NCBI GenBank assembly: GCA_038030265.1
Contig: CM075940.1
Coordinates: 27,814,940 to 27,878,939 of the forward strand
Reading direction: 5' to 3'
DNA: 64,000 nt
Source of the DNA: Corythucha ciliata
Lineage: Eukaryota; Arthropoda; Insecta; Hemiptera; Tingidae
A program made the translations under genes and the position numbers. Positions within the stretch are counted from its first letter, which is position 1, and each line of letters starts with the position of its first letter. Below the pieces are notes generated by a model. It made no database searches and was not told the DNA's origin. It worked only from the letters and a program-made list of their open reading frames with translations. Shown piece after piece: positions 1 to 10,100 of this stretch.

Positions 1-895
1 ATGAATGACCATCCAGCAAATTTATAGCCTCAGAATACGACACATTTTTTTCAGCCATGATATTTTTAATTGTTTTTTCTCTCTCAAATATCGGACAGAG
101 ACTCTTATTATTGGCTCCATGATCAGAACCCTTGCAATTTGTGCATTTCATTTCATTATTTTGACATGTTTTAGATTCGTGGTCCTCACCGCACTTTTCA
201 CACCTCACATGACTTTTACATTGGTCGGCGAAGTGACCAAATCGTAGGCAGTTCTTGCATTGGACAACATTCGGAATAAACGGAGTGACTTCGCAAGCCG
301 TATGATATATAAACACACACGACGGTAAACTCTGTCCCCTAACAGTCAGCAGAACGGACTGCGTAGGAATGTTTTTACTCTGCTGTGATAACTTGTCAAC
401 TATTCGCCTTGTTAGCCGTTTTACATTTAAAACCTCAATATTTCCGTAAGAAGTGAAAACATTTTCTTTGATTTCCTCTTCTGTTAGCTGTGTGTCAAGT
501 CCCCGCACAACCCCCCGTCTCATCAGTAGATGTCTCGGGATGTAAACACTGAATCCTTTATCTTTTAGAGATTCCGACAAAAGTAATTTATTAGCTGAGG
601 TAGTATTTGAACATTCGACTCGAATTCTATTCATGCCCACTTTTTTAATTTGAATAATCTTTTGTGGCACTTCCTTGCAGCTCGTATGTATAAGTTTTCC
701 AATAGACATTGGGTGTAGCCGACTTATTCCTTCTTTTTTTTCATTCCTACTTTCAATTAAAACATAAAAGGGTCCTGGGTCAGCAGCCTCAAATTTCATT
801 AAATTCATTGTACCACCATCCTCTTCTGTCATATCAACATCAACTATTTTATCGGGCGGAGCCTTTTCCGTCCCTATTCCTTCCTTCTCCTTCAT
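1..895 (-). CDS. LINE ORF1 (gag-like nucleic-acid-binding protein), 5' part, runs off the window
   Basis: Reading the minus strand from an ATG at 895-893 gives an uninterrupted frame of 298 codons to base 1, so the ORF is partial only because the window ends. Near its end are CCHC zinc knuckles typical of ORF1 proteins of I/Jockey-type LINEs: a CKNCLRFGHFADQC block, then a CEKCGEDHESKTC block, then a third Cys/His group. Upstream of them is the segment GFSVYIPRHLLMRRGVVRGL, whose counterpart GFNVYMPYHLAQRRGIIRGV occurs in the LINE ORF1 near 44.6 kb. The two therefore belong to related but distinct subfamilies. ORF1 proteins coat the element RNA and help form the transposition RNP. The absence of stops suggests a fairly young copy. 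Its ORF2 would lie left of the window. Bases 896 to about 1080 are AT-rich and may be its 5' UTR. Confidence 0.88.
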   Translation of the reverse strand, partial: MKEKEGIGTEKAPPDKIVDVDMTEEDGGTMNLMKFEAADPGPFYVLIESRNEKKEGISRLHPMSIGKLIHTSCKEVPQKIIQIKKVGMNRIRVECSNTTSANKLLLSESLKDKGFSVYIPRHLLMRRGVVRGLDTQLTEEEIKENVFTSYGNIEVLNVKRLTRRIVDKLSQQSKNIPTQSVLLTVRGQSLPSCVFIYHTACEVTPFIPNVVQCKNCLRFGHFADQCKSHVRCEKCGEDHESKTCQNNEMKCTNCKGSDHGANNKSLCPIFEREKTIKNIMAEKNVSYSEAINLLDGHS

Positions 896-1084
896 AATAG
901 TTCAACTTAAACTGCCTCTTCTCAAGATTATTTGCGTACGCAATAAAATAATACAAAAATGAAACGAAATAAAATAAAATATGGTCCTTCAAAAATCAGA
1001 AAAAAAGAAAAAGGAGAGAAAAAAAAAGAAAAACTGTGTTTACTTCCCTGTGGCGATTGCTGTTTATAGGAGAGATAAGACAGA

Positions 1085-2160
1085 CCTAAAAACGACCTTT
1101 CACGCGCAATTTTAGCTGCAAAGCAGCGTTTTTATCCTATGTTAGCGATTTTCTCCAATTTTTGCAATGAATTGAAGTTTTCCTCGATTTTTGCAACAAA
1201 TTAGCGATTTTTTACCTTTTCAGCAGTGAATTAGCACTTTGAGCTGCAAGTATTAGCGTTTTTCGATAATTTCAGCCGCGCTAATTATTAGTGATTTTTT
1301 TTCAACTTTAAGCTATGGACTAGCGCTTTTTTTCAGGTTTACGCTCGAAGTTGCCTTCAGAAGCAACAGATTATTGTCTTTCGCTGAATTTTAGCCCCGA
1401 GTCAGCGTTATTACTACAAATTTTAGTCGTTAATTGGCGTTTTGTCTAATATAGCCGTAAATTAGCCGATTTTTTTTTCATTTGAATCTGCGAATGAACG
1501 TTTTTTCTAGACTTTATGCACAAATTATCGGGTTTTTTACAATTTTAGCTGCGAATTAGTTATCTACCTATTCTTTTTAATTAAGTCCGCGAAATAGGAT
1601 TGTTGAAAGGGGTTTGATGTTAAAGTTTATAGCCGCTAAGTAGCGCTTTTTGTTAGCGAATTAGCTATTTTTCTCAATTTTTGCCGTGGATTAGTGTATG
1701 TCCCAATTTTAGCAGATAATTAGCCATTCTTCTCAATTCTAGTCGAGAATTAGCATTTTTCAAAAATTAGCTGTGAATTAGTCGCTTTTCACTTTTTTAT
1801 CCGTGAATGGGCGATTTTTTGCAATTTCATTCGCGAATTTGTCTTTCTAAATTTTAGCCCCGAATTAGCGTGGTTTTTTTTATCGTATAGCTTTAGCGGG
1901 TTTTCTTGCCTTTTAGCGCTTGCAGAAAAGCAAAAACTGGGCCACGTCTCAATTTTAAAAACAGCAAATTAGCGTTTTTTCTTCATTTTAGGCATAAAGT
2001 GGCGTCTTTACACCGCGTATCAGCGGTTTTTCTCAATTTCAGGGCTTTTGAACAGTTTTGGCAACGAATGCAACGGACAAAAAAAAAATAAAAACTGGGG
2101 AGCAGCGTATTCTTTATATTTTAGCCGTGAAGTTACCCCTATAAGGCCGCGTTTTCTCTC
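1085..2160 (-). repeat. Left arm of a degenerate ~30-bp tandem array
   Basis: About 1.1 kb is made of diverged units of roughly 28-34 bp. On the plus strand they read like CTCAATTTTAGCCGCGAA followed by TTAGCG and a T run. Units vary by many substitutions and small indels, so the array is old or fast-decaying. A secondary motif, GAAGTTGCCTTCAGAAGC near 1348-1366, is the reverse complement of a motif that recurs in the right arm. No coding frame is supported; the small open frames here are by-products of the repeat. Confidence 0.8.
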
Positions 2161-2460
2161 AATTTGAGCCTTCAGAATAGCACTATTGTATGGGCTAAAT
2201 CGAATATTCAGCTACACTCTTTGCAAGCACTCCATTCTGGGTCGGATGGATTGAAAATCGTCGAAAGGAGTCAATATCACTGTCCAACTGTATGCCAAAA
2301 ACTCATTTTCACGTGTATACAAATATCCTTAATATCCACATTTTTAGGCCCACATAGGGAGCCCGGGGTGATCCGGCCCCTCCCGCCACTGTCTCGGTAC
2401 GCTACTAATTCACGGACAGAAGCAAGAAAAAGCGCTACTTCGCGGCTCAAGTTTCCTTGA
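2161..2460. other. Non-repeat centre between the two arms, with a GC-rich module
   Basis: The ~30-bp units are weak or absent over most of this stretch. Bases 2341-2410 hold a GC-rich module with GGCCC, GGGAGCCCGGGG, CCGGCCCCTCCCGCC and CTCGGTACGCT blocks. A related module lies at about 15990-16065, next to another small array. The orientation of the flanking units reverses across this centre. I see no gene here. Confidence 0.6.
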
Positions 2461-5400
2461 AGCTTGCGCGCGGATAAAGTACAGAAAAAGCGCTAATTCA
2501 TGAATGAAATTGAGAAAAATGATTCATTAGCGGTTAAACTCAAGAAAAATACGAAACCACTGAAAAAACTCAGAAAAAATGCTAATTCACTGCTAAAATG
2601 GCGAAAAATCGCTAATCCGTGACTAATTCACCGATAACATTGAGAAGCGCTGAAGTGAGGAAAAGCGCTAATTTGCGATTTAAATGGTCTAAACGTCAAA
2701 TTCGCGGCTTCTAAAGGTAGCTTTGTGCCAGAAAGTGAAAAAATCGTCAATCCACAGCCAAATTCAGAAAAAGCTTACGTAGTTCGCGACGAAAATTGGG
2801 GAAAAACTCTACTTTGTGGCTGAAATGTATAAAAATATATAATTTTAGCGGATAAAATGAAGAGAAACGCTAAAGTGTAGTTATAATCATAATAAATGGC
2901 TAATTGGGGGTTAAACTGAGAAAATTTTGCTAATTCACAGAAAATGGCAAGGCGCGGCTTCCGGAGGCAACTTTGCAGCCAATTAGCAAAAAGCGCTAAC
3001 TCGCGGCAAAAATTGAGAAAAATCGCGTTTCGTCAGTAGAACATGTGCTGGTGGATAGTCCACGATGGGAACACACTCGGCGACAATGCCAAATTAATCA
3101 GGATTTGGCCACTTTACTGAAATTCGATTCCCCATACATAGACAGAATAATTACCTATTTGAAGCGGTTGGACAGCGATATTGGCCCTTTTCGAATCGAA
3201 GATTTTCAGCCCATCCGACCTGGGGCGATTAGGAAAAACTCACGTGAGGTGGTCGCTATGGTGAGATAATTTTATTTGTGACGTACCGTCATTGGATTAG
3301 CGTGCGAGAATTTTTTTTTCTCGACATTTCTGACTAGGGTCCCTGGAGAATGGAACGTTGTATAGGTGATCAGCGAAGAGTGGGTATGGCTGAATATTCG
3401 ATTTAGCCTACAAAAGCGCTATTTTGAAGCCTAAAATTGTGCGAAAACGCGCCTTCTGCAGGTAACTTCGCGGCTAAAATAAATCAAATTCGCTGATCCC
3501 AAGTTTCTTCAGGTCCTTGAGCCGATAAAGTTGAGAATGCGCACTAATATGCTGCTCTTAAGACCAGTAAACGTAACAAAAAGTTTGGAAAAAGCGCCAA
3601 TATCCGTGGCTAAAACTGCGAACAAACGTTCATTTGTGGTTTCTCAACGCAAATTGGATTAAAATGAAGAAAAAATTACTCATTTCGCAGTGGATAGGGG
3701 CCACTTTACGAATAAAATGAGAACAAAAATTCTAACGTGCTGTTCTTTGGCCAAACTCGTGGCTGAAATGGTGAAAAAGCGCTAATTCAAAGCTGTAAAA
3801 ATAATAAAAAAAATTGAGCCTATAATTGAAAAAAAAAAAACAAAAAAACAAGAAAAAACGCTAGGTAGGGCTGAAATTAAGAGTGGTGCTTAAAATGGAA
3901 AATTCTCTACGGAAATTGCGAAAAACGATAATTCACGAAATTAATAAAAATTATTAACTATCAGCTAAAATTAGTTGAAGTGATGATGAGAAAAATCACT
4001 AATAAAATCGCTGCTAAAATTAAGGCAAATCACGAATGAATTTGACAGAAAGCGCTAATTAGCGGCTAAAATTCGACAAAAGGCTAATTCTCCGCCGAAA
4101 TTGGAAATAATCACTAATTAACTTGGGCCTGAAATTGAGTAAAATCGCTAATTCGCGGATAAAGTCTAGAACAAACAATAATTTGCAGGTACAAAAATGA
4201 AAAGACCGCTAATTTAGTAGGTAGTTAAAATTGAGAGAAACCCTAATTCGCGGCTAAAATTTAGGAACACGCTGACTCGCTGGTCAAATTTAGGAAAGTG
4301 TGAATCCGTGGCCTCTGAAGGCAACTTCGGGCTTAAAACTGTGAAAATGCGCTAATCCATAACTAAGAGTGGAAAAAAATTATAATGCAGAGCGAAAATG
4401 TTTAAAAAACTGCTAATTTTCTGCAATTATTGAGAAAAATCACGCTGGCACGGGTAAAACTCTAAGAAAAACTCTAGTTTGTTGCTCAAATTGAGGAAAT
4501 CTGCTAAATAGCTGCTAAAAAAGGCAAAACATCGCTATAATCAGCAGAAAAAAAATCGCTTTCAAGGAATTAAAAACGCTATTTCGTATTTCGCTGCAAA
4601 AATTGAGGAACGCGCATAAAGTGCGGAAAAAATTCTAATACGCGGTTTAAATTGAAACAATAGATTAACCTCAAATTAGCGGCAAAAATGTAGGAAAACA
4701 CAAATCCGTGGCCTCTGAAGTCAACTTCGGGTTTAAAACTCGGAAAAAGCGCTAATCCATAGCACCAATTTAAAAATAATTTGCTGCCATTAATGAGAAA
4801 AATTACTAATTAGCATGGCTAATTTGATTACAAACCCCATTTGCAGTTCAAATTGAGGAAAAGTGTTAATTCACTGCTAAAAAGGTAAAACATCCCAAAT
4901 TTGCAGCAAAAATTGAGGAAAACACCAATTCAAAGTCACGACCAAGAAAAATCGCTTTTACGGAATAAAAACGCTACGTCGCTGCTAAAATTGACGACAT
5001 TCATACTAATTCGCGGCTAAAATTGAAGAAATTTAATTTTCGGCTGTGGTTGAAAGTACGCCAGTCTGAGGCATCTGCCTTTTGTTCGGGGCTAAAACTG
5101 AGAAAAACGCTTCCGCGGATGAAAGTGAACAAAAAAAAAGAAAATGCGGGGCAGAAATGTTTAAAAATCCACTGATTATTTGCGGCTGATATTGAGAAAA
5201 ATCACTAACTAGCCCGCCTAAAATTTGAGAAACGATAACTTTTTTCTCAAATTGGGAATAAGTGGTAATTCGCTGTAAAATACCGCTAATCTGCTGCTCA
5301 AATTGAGAACAAGTGCTAATTCGCTGCTAAATAAGGTAAAACATAGCTATAAGTTGCACCAAAAATTGAGGAAAACTCCAATTCGCGGCTAAAATTGAGG

Positions 5401-5535
5401 AAACTCACAAATTCGTGGATAAATTGTGTAGAAAAGGCTATCATTCGTGGGTAAAATTGAAAGTATTCAAATTTTCGACTGTTATTGAAAATACGCCAAT
5501 TTGTGGATTCTGAAGGCAACTTTGTGGCTAAATTC
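2461..5535 (+). repeat. Right arm of the degenerate ~30-bp tandem array, opposite orientation
   Basis: About 3.1 kb, on the order of 100 units, shares a core like GCTAATTCGCGGCTAAAA followed by TTGAGAAAAA. This is the reverse complement of the left-arm unit. A higher-order pattern is visible: the segment starting AATCCGTGGCCTCTGAAG occurs at 4303 and again at 4703, and the similarity continues in register to GCTAATCCAT at 4351 and 4751, an offset of exactly 400 bp. Another marker, GCTAAA-AAGG-AAAACAT, recurs near 4514, 4875 and 5318. No reading frame is convincing. Confidence 0.82.
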
Positions 5536-7087
5536 GATTTCCGCCCCGGGCCTCGATAGGTGTCGGTCCGCCACTGAAATGAACCACGATTTTGTTCGTT
5601 CCATCTCACATTTTGACTTATTATTTCTCAATAATAAGTATTTTTCTTATGAAACAGGAGTACGCCGTTAGAAAGTTGAGAAAATGGAGAAATTTTTGTG
5701 AGGTGTTGTGAGGGGACAAGGAGCTATTTCTGGAAACAGTATTTTTTTTTTTTTTTTTAATGGGTAAATTCACCTTAACGAGACAAATTCGTCTCGTTTC
5801 ATGGCAGTTTTGTCAATTTTGAAAATTGATATTGCTCTCTACCCACGGAAAATTTTCCGTAGATTTCAAAACAGTCATCACTTCTGTAGAAAAGTTGATC
5901 AGTTGGATCAAACAAAATGGAATTTTGTTTTGCTATCCGGCTGTTTACAACCTGGCCTCGATTACCCTGATGCTAGGGCATCACTCAAAGGACAGCTCTT
6001 ATAAGCTAAGTAAAGAAAATGAATCGGAAACGTTTCTCAATCTCTCCTAGGGTGTTGAAATGACGACGACGACGACGACAACAACAAGACATCAGTTCAC
6101 CTGTTTGTCTCGCTATGGTTACAGAGGTAAACAATCACCGACGCAGAACATCACAGGTGTTCTTTTTTAAAAAGGTGATGATTATCCCTGTTATACCCCC
6201 CCCCCCTCAAACAACTCCTTTCAGTGTTATTGCTATCTAGGACACGTCCTTATACTTACATTCCCTCGGGGGGTATCATGAAAGTAAATAAAAGGTCAAG
6301 AAGGATCCTCATAAAAATGAAGAATCCAACTTCCTTCTAACAATTTCCTCGTTCCTTTGCTTCCTTTTGCCCTCCTTGCACCGGAGTTGAATTGAGGGAT
6401 TTGTTTTATGTATCGTAGATAATAAGATAGTACTCGAAAAATGTTCGCGCTATAGCGTGATGAGGAAGGATAACTCTTTTTTTTTCGGGCTAACAAAGGA
6501 CTCGAACGTAATTAACTCCTGGGCACTGTTCTATCACTTTTTGTTCCGAGGAACGAGTCCGTGGAGGTTTTAAAAGTGGTTTAAAAGTGATCAATTTACA
6601 ATTCGTTGCAGACGTCTCGAGGCCTACAGGAAAAAAAGTGGGTCAGTAAGTAAATCAATTTCCGGCTTTGTTTGTGGGAGATGGAAGCCGGGTTAAATTG
6701 TTATACAGAAAGTATTGTGGAATAAATAATAATGTCATAATGTTGTTGTGCATGGTAGAGAAGGGGTTAGAAAATATTATTTTCCAGCGTAAAAATGTGT
6801 AGGACATAACTGCAATGTATGGTGTCTTGAGCTAACGGTTAGATTATTACAATAGTGTCCCCCCCTCTCTCGCGTCAGGAGAAGGGGTATGAATGTATTG
6901 TGGTAGTTCATCGGTATGGGTTGATGTACGGAATGACCCCGATGGCAGGAAGCTGGACAATGGGAGAGTGGTACATCCGGCCGAGTGTACAAGGGCAGTA
7001 TCCTGCACTCGCGGACTAGTTGTGAACCGGACACTGTAGAACATGTACAACGCTTGTACCTGACAAGATGAAAACATTTTTTTTCAG
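5536..7087. other. Upstream flank of the PAN/ZP gene, no gene seen
   Basis: This AT-rich stretch contains a poly(T) run near 5741-5758, a (GAC)n microsatellite near 6062-6080 and a poly(C) run near 6197. The first coding exon of the PAN/ZP gene is preceded at 7078-7087 by a pyrimidine-rich tract ending in CAG. That suggests a spliced 5' untranslated exon somewhere in this flank. I cannot place its boundaries or a promoter. Confidence 0.4.
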
Positions 7088-7137
7088 GATGGTTCAAGCT
7101 ATAACAGTCCTCACTGTTCTTAAGATGCTCACAAATG
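7088..7137 (+). CDS. PAN/ZP gene exon 1: start codon and signal peptide
   Basis: A pyrimidine-rich tract and CAG precede the exon, and the ATG is its second base. It encodes MVQAITVLTVLKMLTN and ends after one base of an Ala codon at a GTAAGT donor. Joining it to the exon at 9478 restores GCG (Ala) in phase and continues into QTTCNQGLGRVMYERLPDQQ, a conserved start of this family. The hydrophobic stretch is short for a signal peptide but plausible. The 2.3-kb intron that follows shows nothing I can support; an open frame at 8918-9208 looks unconserved. Confidence 0.72.
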
Positions 7138-10100
7138 GTAAGTCCATTTTTCTTTTCTTTGTGTTCATTCGTCTAGACCTCCAGTCATAAGTCCTCTCCC
7201 TCCAATCTCCTCGTGTATTTACATTGCCTTTGCCACACGAGGTGTTTCTTTCAAAATGGAGTGGGGCAGAAGCCTTTGCGGGGGCTCCTGGGGAAGCCAA
7301 CCTCTTCAAGTTCTTGACCAATAAAAATAGAGGGAACGCCATTTTTCTCTTTCAACATTGAGATTAAGGATTATTTTTTTATATTTAATTATTTGTAATT
7401 AAAACTGGCTATACTGGGCTTTAATCTCGATGCTTTTTATCGTGTAATAATTTAACAATGCCATACGCACAATCATATTTTGTGTAAGTTGTCTTTATGT
7501 CGGGGTTTTAAATATTGTAATTTAAAAATTTTCTCTTCACGCAACTTGAAAGACTTTTTTTTGAGTATTCAGCCAGGACCGCGAAATAATGGGTGGGAGA
7601 CACGGGAGAAGTGGGGATGGAATGCAGTACGCTGAGTAGATGTTAATTGGTAATGGAGGGGAGTTTGAGCTTAGAAGTACTTTGCGAACTAGTGCGTGCA
7701 TAATTTTTCCTGTTTTTCAAAATTAACCACGAGGAGGATTGTCTTTAGAATTCAAATAACCTACTTTCGTACCCCTAATGAGGGTGCTAATTGGCTCTTC
7801 CTTTTCCTTCCAACCTTTCAGTCCTCTTGGTGGGATAAATACAAATACAAATATCTGACGAGAGGACTATGAACATAACTTGCTCTAATTAATTATGTTA
7901 CTTTCGAAAGAGCGAAGAGTAATTCGAGGAGCACGGACTCTGTTGTTACTTTGTGCGAGCTTTTTGTTCCTTGAAAACATGAATGTGTGTGGTGGGGTGG
8001 GGGTGGAGTGAAAAGTTGGTATACGTTAAGTTAAGGAGAGAAGGGAAGGAAGAATGAATGAAAAGTAGACAACTCGAGTATAGTAATTTGTGTAGAGCTT
8101 GTAACCATCCGTGCAGTGTTTGTTATTCGAGCTCTCAGAATTTTTGATTTACTGCCAAGGTGTAAAGAATAGAAGTGTTGGTGCTGCTTTTAAGAAAGGA
8201 GTAGTGTTAAAACAAGCGCAATGCATGTCAAAATACTGAACACTCATCACATGTAATTAAATGTCATATATAAGTTGTTAATAAAAACTTGAGGGCTTTG
8301 AAACGGTATTTTCGGGTGCACAAGTCCGAGACTCATGCCACTGTCTCGATGAGCCTAATCGATTACAAAGCCAAACAACAACCCGAACAACTGTCATTAA
8401 ACAAAGTAATACATAAATTAGACCTTCGTTTCAGAAACTTATAGTTGAAAAATCAGCCTGGATGGCAAGCTTTTTGGGCACACCGAGGCCCCAAGGCTTT
8501 TGCACTCTTCTTCTATTATGGTTGCACTTTGAGTCTTTGTAAGCTCTTAATAGCATCCCCCCCCCCCCTAACTTGTTCATTATATTTTACCCGGAAATTT
8601 CGGGCTACCCGTGGTTTGTACCTGACCGGAATTCCTTCTAATATAAACACACTAGCGTCAAAGAGGTTTCAACCTAATTTATAGAGTTTCCTAGACCAGT
8701 GAAATCTATATAGTCAGCGAGTGTGTTGCGTACGCGGAAACTATTAAGTAATTCCTCTTCTCTGTACATTAAATCATTTGATCAGGTACGTAAACCTGTT
8801 AAGTTATTAATAACCAGTAGATTCTGGTGAAATTGAATGTTAGCAATCACGATTCGATCGGAAATGAACGCAGTTAATATTTATTTCAAGGAAAAGAAAT
8901 CCCTGGTATAATTTTTTTTGTATAGGAGGGATGGTCGTTATTTCAAAGGTACTATTGCGAGTGATGAGGATGAGGAGAAGGGGAAATTTCGTTTTTATTT
9001 CCGTACTAGAGATGGTTACACCCTACGTCCTTTATCTTTCGCACCCCTTTCTCACCATCATTCCAATAAATCTTTACCTTTCATGAACCTGGTGATCTTT
9101 TTAACGAGACCGAACAGGCAATTCTATACCCTGCGTATCTACTTACCTCCCCTTCTTACCATCCTCGAGCTTATTTCATTCGCCGGTATCTGTAAAATTG
9201 TTATTTAACAATAATAACAAAGACACTGTAATTCATTTGATTGAAAATCCTGTGGCTTTGACCGTATAGTTGCATTAGTCAGCACTTTTTTGGAGCCCAC
9301 AAAACCGGACGCGTTACCATTCGGCTCAATAGGTTCCGATTTATGCGTGAAAGCCACAAAACCCCCCCGCGTGGGATATCTCACTTGAATGATCAAGAAA
9401 AAATAATCAATAAAATAAATTTTTCTCACTTTACGTGGCTAATTGTAAGCAATATCCTTGATTTTGTTTTTTCTTAGCGCAAACAACATGCAATCAAGGG
9501 TTGGGTAGGGTCATGTACGAAAGACTTCCAGATCAACAACTTCAGGGATTTGACGACGACGTAGTGCGTATTTTTTATTTAAAACAAAAAACAAAAAAAA
9601 ACATTTGTTTTTGGTGTCTAACACCCAATTCTTGTTCACTAAAAAAAGGTGAGAGACACGGCTCCTCCGTTCAAAGTTCTCGAGCAGTGCCAGGAACTCT
9701 GCCTCAGGGATCGAACAGCGACGAACAACCTTGTTAGAGCCTGTACTTCGTTCGATTTCCAACCGGGAAGTCGGATAGCATCATTCAGCGGAACTGTCGA
9801 GTACGAGGAGTCTACATGCTATCTGACTCGCGAGCAAGCCCACCCTGAGGGCATCGGCAATTTGGTTCTCGTTCCTAATAGCGTTCATTATACTGAAGTG
9901 TGCCTTTCGTGTAAGTTTGTTTTCTTTCTTTTTTTCTTTTTCATCAATTTTTTTTTTTTTTCATTCCGTCCGGTATAAATGAGAAGTTCAAGTATAAAAT
10001 ATTTCTTCTGTCGGTTTCTTGACGAAAACGTAAATTGCTTTTTAACTTCTATCATTTATTCTGGAGAGTTTAAGTATACACGTATTTTATTCCCCCAGTA

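Noticed and set aside
1085..5535. CRISPR-like repeat-spacer array
   Set aside because: Units are contiguous and strongly diverged with no constant repeat or distinct spacers, and the context is a spliced eukaryotic genome.
8918..9208. Possible exon in the first PAN/ZP intron
   Set aside because: Exons 7088-7137 and 9478-9563 already join in phase and give a continuous conserved protein. The segment has no family similarity.
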